DNA of 5,796 bases from assembly GCA_900554345.1 (NCBI GenBank), contig USHH01000147.1:1-5796 (forward strand). The letters are read 5' to 3'. The first letter of the stretch is position 1, and each line of letters starts with the position of its first letter. A model generated the notes under the pieces. It ran no database searches. It saw only the letters and a program-made list of their open reading frames with translations, and was not told the DNA's origin. The DNA comes from an uncultured Bacteroidales bacterium (GTDB lineage: Bacteria; Bacteroidota; Bacteroidia; Bacteroidales; Muribaculaceae). The translations under genes and the position numbers were made by a program. Positions 1-3,884 of this stretch are shown here, piece after piece.

Positions 1-39
1 TAGCCTGGTTGAAAGAAAAAGAAAAACCCCCCCTCCCCC
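1..39. other. Probable low-quality contig edge inside rpmI
   Basis: Aligned without gaps to the L35 family pattern G-K-I-K-R-K-H-A-[FY]-H-S-H, the codons at 13-39 read aag aaa aag aaa aac ccc ccc tcc ccc. Nearly every departure from a plausible L35 codon turns a base into the neighbouring homopolymer: A in the A-rich half, C in the C-rich half. The frame is kept from base 13 on. This fits base-calling or assembly error at a contig end better than natural mutation. That is inference; reads were not available. Confidence 0.6.
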
Positions 40-150
40 AGCCACATCCTCACGAAGAAGAGCATCAAGCGCAAGAGAAACCTCGACCACACTGGGCTCG
101 TGGCTTCCGCCAACCGCAAGGCCGTTCGTGAGCTCCTCAGCCTTTCTTAA
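1..150 (+). CDS. rpmI: 50S ribosomal protein L35, C-terminal part (5' truncated)
   Basis: Frame 1 from base 40 to the TAA at 148-150 gives about 36 residues beginning SHILTKKSIKRKRNL and ending RKAVRELLSLS, the conserved C-terminal part of L35. L35 is a small basic protein of about 65 residues in the large ribosomal subunit. The N-terminal part lies off the window. Bases 1-39, although in the same frame, do not read as L35 and contain stops at 1-3 and 10-12; this looks like poor sequence at a contig edge rather than a real pseudogene (see the separate entry). rplT follows 113 bases later on the same strand, which is the usual infC-rpmI-rplT order; infC would lie upstream, outside the window. 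The identification is firm; the 5' boundary cannot be judged. Confidence 0.9.
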
Positions 151-263
151 GTAGGAGCGGTTTTCAACCCATTTTTTTATCCTTCAAAATTTTCAAAAAC
201 CGGATGACCAGCCTAAAGCGCCTCTACTGACGGCCGCTGACATCCAAAAAATTCTTTAAAAAG
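151..263 (+). other. rpmI-rplT intercistronic spacer
   Basis: This 113-base AT-rich spacer within the ribosomal protein operon has no Bacteroidetes-type promoter that I can see. A 7-bp inverted repeat, CGGTTTT at 158-164 and AAAACCG at 196-202, could form a long-loop stem. An AGGAG (153-157) sits just after the rpmI stop but is too far from the rplT start to serve it. L20 represses its own operon by binding mRNA in enterobacteria and Bacillus, so a leader structure here is conceivable, but I do not recognise an L20-binding fold. Confidence 0.35.
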
Positions 264-608
264 ATGCCAAGATCAGTCAACCATGTTGCCTCAAGGGCAA
301 AGAGAAAGAAAATACTCAAACTGACCCGCGGATATTACGGCAGTCGCCGCAATGTGTGGACCGTCGCCAAAAACACCTGGGAGAAGGGTCTCACCTACGC
401 CTACCGCGACCGTAAGCAGAAAAAGCGCAATTTCCGCGCCCTCTGGATTCAGCGTATCAACGCTGCCGCCCGTCTCGAGGATCTTTCCTACTCCAAGCTC
501 ATGGGTCTTATCCACAAGGCCGGGATCGAGATCAACCGCAAGGTGCTCGCCGACCTCGCCATGAACAATCCCGAAGCCTTCAAGGCTATCGTCGACAAGG
601 TGAAGTAA
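264..608 (+). CDS. rplT: 50S ribosomal protein L20
   Basis: Complete 114-residue L20, close to the usual 115-120. L20 binds 23S rRNA early in large-subunit assembly, and in several bacteria also represses its own operon. The basic, extended N-terminal part (PRSVNHVASRAKRKKILKL, residues 2-20) is followed by the family blocks RGYYGSRRNVWTVAKN (22-37), YAYRDRKQKKRNFRALWIQR (45-64), INAAAR (65-70) and the globular C-terminal segment with GIEINRKVLADLA (87-99). The sequence is of the Bacteroidales type. The start is fixed by the family N-terminus MPRS. The ATG is preceded by an A/T-rich stretch (ttctttaaaaag) with no Shine-Dalgarno, as is normal in Bacteroidetes. It is the last gene of the rpmI-rplT unit, with a terminator 28 bases after the stop. 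Confidence 0.97.
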   Translation: MPRSVNHVASRAKRKKILKLTRGYYGSRRNVWTVAKNTWEKGLTYAYRDRKQKKRNFRALWIQRINAAARLEDLSYSKLMGLIHKAGIEINRKVLADLAMNNPEAFKAIVDKVK

Positions 609-636
609 ATCCCGTCACTGCACAGGCAGAAGATAT

Positions 637-671
637 GCGGGCTCTTCCTTTCGGAGGAGCCCGCTTTCTTT
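637..671 (+). terminator. Intrinsic terminator of the rpmI-rplT operon
   Basis: The perfect 8-bp stem GCGGGCTC (637-644) / GAGCCCGC (657-664) continues inward through T-G, T-A, C-G and C-G pairs to a TTTC tetraloop (649-652). It is followed by TTTCTTT (665-671). This is a standard rho-independent terminator, 28 bases beyond the rplT stop. On the opposite strand the flank is only weakly T-rich, so service to the convergent nitroreductase gene is doubtful. Confidence 0.88.
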
Positions 672-692
672 GGCTTTATTTTCAGTCTTGTA

Positions 693-717
693 GGGACGTG
701 CCTTTGGCACGTTTCCC
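693..717. repeat. Small palindrome, possibly a dispersed REP-like element
   Basis: A perfect 7-bp inverted repeat, ACGTGCC (696-702) / GGCACGT (706-712), has a TTT loop. Outer GGG (693-695) / CCC (715-717) pairing is possible across a two-base TT bulge. It lies in the spacer between the rplT terminator and the convergent nitroreductase. No T-run follows on either strand, so it is not a canonical intrinsic terminator. Palindromes of the GTAGGGRCGTGCC kind occur as intergenic repeats in some bacterial genomes, but whether this one is repeated cannot be seen from a single copy. The rest of 672-759 shows nothing else. Confidence 0.45.
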
Positions 718-759
718 CATCATCATGAATGAATCTGCCTCTGGTCGGTGTGCCGGTTG

Positions 760-1512
760 TTAGTGTTTGATGTCGTAGCCCTGGTTGGCCAGGTATTCCA
801 GTATCCGGTAATGCATGGCGTGGCGGTAATAGTCGAGGATGTGGTCACACCAGTCGTTGTCGGTCGTGCCTCCGGAGCGCGTCTGGTTGTATTCCTTCAC
901 CCTTGCGTCGTAGGCTTCCAGCTCGTCGACCATCTGCTCCGCATCCTGGCGGTAGTGGTTCTGGTGGAACACGAGCGAGCCGGGCTGCTTCGGCTTCAGG
1001 TCGGGATGCTCGCGCGGGATGCCGAGCGCCAGGCCACACACCACAAACACACCTTTCGGCAGCTTCAGCATTTTGGCTACGGCGGCCGGGTCCACGGTGC
1101 GGAGATAGCCCACGCAGTTGCTGCCGAGGCCGCACGCCTGGGCTGCCACCACGGCGCTCATCATGGCCAGCGAGGCGTCGATGATGCCGATGGTCACTCC
1201 GTCCATGGTGTCGGTGAAGGGGGGCATGTCGAAGCCCTTCCGCTTAGCCAGCAGCGAGATCTTGTTGTAGTCGGAGCAGAATATCAGCAGTCGGTTGCAG
1301 GTCTTCAGCTGCTTCTGGTTGGTGAGCTGATAGAGCTCTTCCTTCAGCGTCTGGTCGGATATGTCGATAACGGAAAACTGCTGCCCGTTGTAGCTTGTCG
1401 GGGTGTTTTCCACGGCCTTGTAGATGAAGTCCATTGTCTCCTGGGGGATGGCCTCGCGCTCGTAGCGGCGGACGCTCGTGCGCTCCAGCAGGCACTCTTT
1501 TACGTCTTTCAT
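760..1512 (-). CDS. NfsA/FRP-type FMN-dependent nitroreductase (NAD(P)H oxidoreductase)
   Basis: Predicted cytoplasmic flavoenzyme of 250 residues (E. coli NfsA has 240). Members form homodimers with FMN and use NAD(P)H to reduce nitroaromatics, quinones or flavins; the physiological substrate here is unknown. Visible family signatures are ERTSVRRY (10-17, FMN phosphate-binding region), NTPTSYNGQQ (36-45, the S-x-N-x-Q FMN segment), the helical core DASLAMMSAVVAAQACGLGS (112-131) followed by GYLR (135-138), KMLKLPKGVFVVCGLALG (147-164), KPKQPGSLVFHQNHYR (173-188), and a C-terminus DHILDYYR...ILEYLANQGY (223-246) matching the end of the NfsA/FRP subfamily. The ATG at 1512 gives the normal N-terminus. 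An in-frame extension up to 1578 would run through a terminator hairpin and adds no family sequence, so I reject it. No clear promoter lies between that terminator and the ATG. The gene is convergent with rplT. Confidence 0.88.
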   Translation of the reverse strand: MKDVKECLLERTSVRRYEREAIPQETMDFIYKAVENTPTSYNGQQFSVIDISDQTLKEELYQLTNQKQLKTCNRLLIFCSDYNKISLLAKRKGFDMPPFTDTMDGVTIGIIDASLAMMSAVVAAQACGLGSNCVGYLRTVDPAAVAKMLKLPKGVFVVCGLALGIPREHPDLKPKQPGSLVFHQNHYRQDAEQMVDELEAYDARVKEYNQTRSGGTTDNDWCDHILDYYRHAMHYRILEYLANQGYDIKH

Positions 1513-1806
1513 TTGGATTATCTGTTGAGGTTTGATGTATGTATGCGGAAAAAAGGAATCGGCCGCCGGTGTCACCACCGGCAGCCGACCCTATAAGGTC
1601 CACACCAAAGGAATGTGATGAAACTCCGAATGACAGGATTTGAGTGCCGCCTGAATCTTTGTAATCCGCCTGTGCCCGAAGGGGCAACGCCTTGCGGCGT
1701 GGGGCCCGCCATCGACCCAGTGGCTTGTCTCGGTTTTTCTATAAAATTTGATGAGTTTCCCAATCTGCTTTGATGTGGGTTTTTTCAGCTCTCTTGCTTT
1801 GATTTT
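1513..1806 (-). promoter_or_regulatory. Structured leader or small RNA between promoter and nitroreductase
   Basis: The gap between the two minus-strand genes has a consensus promoter at its upstream end and an intrinsic terminator near its downstream end, so it probably encodes a short transcript of about 250 nt or a 5' leader. Within it are two abutting 14-base hairpins with 5-bp stems: 1687-1700 (ACGCC/GGCGT, GCAA loop on the transcribed strand) and 1673-1686 (TGCCC/GGGCA, CUUC loop). A bulged stem pairs 1633-1640 with 1663-1673. An 8-bp pairing near the 5' end joins TATAAAAT and ATTTTATA. I do not recognise a known riboswitch class. A 46-codon reading frame (1712-1572) ends with its TGA in the terminator loop, but its protein resembles nothing I know. 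The region could be a nitroreductase attenuator or an independent sRNA. Confidence 0.5.
1547..1588 (-). terminator. Strong intrinsic terminator upstream of the nitroreductase
   Basis: Plus-strand coordinates 1559-1588 form a hairpin: outer stem TCGGC (1559-1563) with GCCGA (1584-1588), one C/A mismatch (1564, 1583), inner stem GCCGGTG (1565-1571) with CACCGGC (1576-1582), and a four-base loop. Read on the minus strand it is followed by ttcc and then six Ts (1554-1549). That polarity makes it a rho-independent terminator for minus-strand transcription coming from the 1813-1844 promoter or from the regulator gene at 1881-3569. It ends only about 35 bases before the nitroreductase ATG, so it could act as an attenuator. 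Confidence 0.8.
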
Positions 1807-1812
1807 ATAACG

Positions 1813-1844
1813 CAAAGTTAATGCAAATGGTTTGATGCTGCAAT
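1813..1844 (-). promoter_or_regulatory. Bacteroidetes-type promoter driving the leader
   Basis: On the minus strand, ATTG (plus coordinates 1844-1841) is followed by exactly 20 bases and then TAACTTTG (1820-1813). This fits the Bacteroidetes primary-sigma consensus TTTG-N19-21-TAnnTTTG. The predicted start of transcription is near 1806. The -33 element lies within a dyad-symmetric sequence at 1832-1870, which could be an operator. Confidence 0.65.
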
Positions 1845-1870
1845 ATCTGGGCCGATATTTTTTGCATCAA
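1832..1870. repeat. Interrupted inverted repeat between regulator stop and promoter
   Basis: Outer arms are TTGATGC (1832-1838) and GCATCAA (1864-1870). Inner arms are AATATC (1842-1847) and GATATT (1854-1859). Together they make a two-tier dyad of 39 bases, ending 11 bases from the stop of the regulator gene and covering the -33 element of the leader promoter. As RNA it would form a hairpin at the 3' end of the regulator mRNA, though without a T-run. As DNA it could be an operator. Either role is inference. Confidence 0.55.
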
Positions 1871-1880
1871 GTTATCTACA

Positions 1881-3569
1881 TTATCCTTTAGCTGCCGCGT
1901 CGGCGAGCGCGAAGAGCCTGGCCGACAGGGAAGTGTCTTTCTCCAGATGCATCTTCTTGGTGAGTCGGTAGCGCATCGTCTCCACGCTGCGGATATTGCG
2001 GCGTGTCAGCGCAGCGATCTCCTTGTTGGTCATGTTGAGCATCACGTAGCTGCACATCCGCGTCTCTCCGGCTGTCAGGTCGGGATATTCCCTCTTCAGC
2101 CGGCTGAAGAAGGAAGGGTGGAGCTTCTCGAACTGTATGTGGAACATCTGCCAGAGGTCGTCGTAGGAGGCTATCTCCTTAAGCTCTCCCTTGATGCGCG
2201 AGAGCTTGTCGCCGTCGCTGAGTGTCTTGTCGTCGACGGTGGCCCCGATGCTGGCGATCGTCTCGTTGAGGCTCGCCAGTCGCAGCACGTCGGCAGCGCT
2301 CTCCTCGTCAGAGCCCCCGTTGTCTGTAGACTTCGGTGCTCCGTCAGCATCATCTCTCGTTGCCTGCGTGTGCCTTCTGACGAGCCTCAGAGCGGTAAAG
2401 ACCGCAAGGAGTAGTGATATCGCCGTTGCCGTTATAGCCCATATCTTAAAGCCGCGTATGGCGCTGTCGCTGTCTTTTTTCATCTCCACCCCATTTTCAA
2501 GGGCCTCGAGATATTTCCCGGAGAGAGCCCTTATCCGGCTGCCGCTGACGGAGTCTTCCACGTAGCGTGCCCTTAGAAGGGTCGAAAACGCCTCGTCGGG
2601 TCGGCCTGCCTCATACAGCGCGTACGACTTTTCCCGGAGAAGCTTCGCCTCATATTCAATCCCTTTAGCCGTCATGATGATCTCGGGATGCTCGTCAAGA
2701 ATCCTTAGAGCCTCTTCCGGTCTGTCCTGGCTTATGAGAAGTTGCATGTAGTTGTAGAGGCACACCGCATGATTGTAATGGTGTCGCCCATCGGTGATTA
2801 CTCGCAGGTAGTATTGCGAGGCCATGTCCAGATCGCCGAGCTTATGGTAGATGAGCGCCATATTCCCTTCAAGCGCTGACTTCTCGATTTCCGTCACGGG
2901 ATATTCGAGCATTTCCGCGCCATACTTCTGGGCTTCGTTATATTTACCGCTGTCGATGGCGTTGAGCATTTTTGAGAACAGCAACGCTTTCCTCATCCGG
3001 GCGATCGTATTGGCAGGCACATTCCTCTCCCTGGCTTTGCCAAGCATTCTCTCCCCGCGCTTGATATAATTAGACAGTGAATATTTCTCGGAATGCGTCT
3101 CCTTCGAGTATTCAGATATATAGTCTCCGGTGATTGTTATTGCGTTGATGTCATAATATAGCAGTGAGTCCGGTTTGCGCATGTCGAGAAGCTCATGCGC
3201 CATCTCTATGCCGTCGGCATATTCTCCGGCATTGAAGCAGGATTTCACCTCCATAAACATCACGTCGCATTGCCGGCTCGCTGGAAGAGATCGGAACTCC
3301 TCTCCCTTGAGCCGGCGGTATTCGCGGGTGAAGCGCAGTGCCTCCCGGAAATATCCGTTTTCATAGGCGAGATGTGCTTGAAGCAGAAGTAGGGAGTCGG
3401 CCGACGAGGGTTGCACCTGTCGCAGGGAGTCTGCATACTCGATGCGCTTAAGAGGCGGAAGGGTCTTGTCGGCTATTTTCAGCCGGTAATGAAGCGGCTC
3501 GTCATTGCTTCGGGCATATACCGGCAGGAGAGGCAGGAGGATGGCGATGAGCGTGAGGATCGTTTTCAT
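1881..3569 (-). CDS. Membrane-anchored TPR regulator with C-terminal LuxR-type HTH
   Basis: This 562-residue protein combines a sensor half and a DNA-binding half. Residues 1-19 (MKTILTLIAILLPLLPVYA) form a signal peptide. About 55-340 are helical TPR-like repeats, visible at roughly 59-88, 100-130, 193-223, 234-261, 268-297 and 306-338, and would be periplasmic. One membrane helix lies at about 375-397 (IWAITATAISLLLAVFTALR). A low-complexity acidic linker (405-424) and a helical segment follow. The C-terminal HTH at about 498-543 has the LuxR/GerE pattern LTAGETRMCSYV...TNKEIAALTRRNIRSVETMRYRLTKKM. No kinase or receiver domain is seen, so DNA binding may respond directly to the periplasmic domain. 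TPR-TM-HTH proteins are known from Bacteroidetes; ligand and targets are unknown here. It is divergent from the secreted protein at 3885-5708, a plausible target. The start is set by the signal peptide; no clear promoter was found for it. Confidence 0.82.
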   Translation of the reverse strand: MKTILTLIAILLPLLPVYARSNDEPLHYRLKIADKTLPPLKRIEYADSLRQVQPSSADSLLLLQAHLAYENGYFREALRFTREYRRLKGEEFRSLPASRQCDVMFMEVKSCFNAGEYADGIEMAHELLDMRKPDSLLYYDINAITITGDYISEYSKETHSEKYSLSNYIKRGERMLGKARERNVPANTIARMRKALLFSKMLNAIDSGKYNEAQKYGAEMLEYPVTEIEKSALEGNMALIYHKLGDLDMASQYYLRVITDGRHHYNHAVCLYNYMQLLISQDRPEEALRILDEHPEIIMTAKGIEYEAKLLREKSYALYEAGRPDEAFSTLLRARYVEDSVSGSRIRALSGKYLEALENGVEMKKDSDSAIRGFKIWAITATAISLLLAVFTALRLVRRHTQATRDDADGAPKSTDNGGSDEESAADVLRLASLNETIASIGATVDDKTLSDGDKLSRIKGELKEIASYDDLWQMFHIQFEKLHPSFFSRLKREYPDLTAGETRMCSYVMLNMTNKEIAALTRRNIRSVETMRYRLTKKMHLEKDTSLSARLFALADAAAKG

Positions 3570-3715
3570 GTGATGCGTTTATGGGCTGAAATTAATATTT
3601 TTTCTTGTTTTCTGCAACTTTCAGCGTCATTGATTTTGCTTTTTATTACTACAAAGGCCTTGCGACTCAGTTTTTAGGCGTTGTTTATTTCATTTATTTA
3701 TAGCATGATATGTAG

Positions 3716-3743
3716 ATGTAGTAATTTTGTGATGCTACTACAT
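3716..3743. promoter_or_regulatory. Candidate operator: ATGTAGTA / TACTACAT inverted repeat
   Basis: A perfect 8-bp inverted repeat (3716-3723 and 3736-3743) with a 12-base spacer lies 34 bases upstream of the -33 element of the rightward promoter. The unit GTAGYAATTTTGT recurs as a direct repeat at 3718 and 3752, a 34-base offset, roughly three helical turns. The position upstream of a promoter suits an activator site, and the adjacent LuxR-HTH regulator is the obvious candidate. Binding is inferred, not shown. Confidence 0.45.
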
Positions 3744-3776
3744 ACCTGAAAGTAGCAATTTTGTTGGCCTTCAGGG

Positions 3777-3808
3777 GTTGCAGGTGCGCCCAGGCATTGA
3801 TAACTTTG
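3777..3808 (+). promoter_or_regulatory. Bacteroidetes-type promoter of the 607-residue secreted protein
   Basis: GTTG (3777-3780), a 20-base spacer and TAACTTTG (3801-3808) match the Bacteroidetes primary-sigma pattern TTTG-N19-21-TAnnTTTG. The predicted transcription start is near 3815, leaving a 5' UTR of about 70 bases. The -7 element and the two bases after it (TAACTTTGCG) are identical to the leader promoter at 1813-1844. Confidence 0.68.
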
Positions 3809-3884
3809 CGGCACTTGAGTCCTACACTCAGCTCATTAATATCTTTTACAACCAACATCCTTTCACATCACAACTACAAACACT

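Larger units (their letters stand above)
3570..3884. other. Divergent intergenic region with repeat cluster
   Basis: This 315-base AT-rich region separates the divergent regulator and secreted-protein genes. I find no convincing gene in it. It holds a consensus promoter toward the right (3777-3808), an inverted and direct repeat cluster at 3712-3766, a further TTTGTAGTAA on the minus strand (3655-3646) matching the repeat unit, and a short TGAGT/ACTCA stem (3816-3820 / 3826-3830) at the predicted 5' end of the rightward mRNA. I could not identify a consensus promoter for the leftward regulator gene. Confidence 0.6.

Noticed and set aside
204..230. Eight-codon frame ATG...TGA in the rpmI-rplT spacer
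   Set aside because: Too short, with no suitable ribosome binding context and no reason to expect a leader peptide.
637..671. Bidirectional termination also serving the nitroreductase
   Set aside because: The minus-strand flank lacks a proper T-run and the hairpin is about 95 bases past the nitroreductase stop.
1513..1578. 22-codon N-terminal extension of the nitroreductase (start at 1578)
   Set aside because: The extension runs through the terminator hairpin and its T-run, and the family N-terminus begins near MKDVKECLLERTS at 1512.
748..1596. Open 282-codon plus-strand frame antisense to the nitroreductase
   Set aside because: It is the mirror of a well-matched NfsA/FRP protein. Its translation is Val/Leu/His-rich with no recognisable domain, as expected for a shadow of a GC-rich gene.
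1700..1800. Cobalamin riboswitch, suggested by AAGCCACTGGG and GGGAA on the minus strand
   Set aside because: The elements are in the wrong order, and the B12-box and the remaining conserved core are absent.
1591..1815. 74-codon minus-strand frame starting with TTG at 1815
   Set aside because: The putative start lies inside the -7 promoter element, so it would be upstream of the transcript; the product is unlike known proteins.
3722..3729. TAATTTTG as an additional -7 promoter element
   Set aside because: It fits TAnnTTTG but no TTG/TTTG box lies 19-21 bases upstream.
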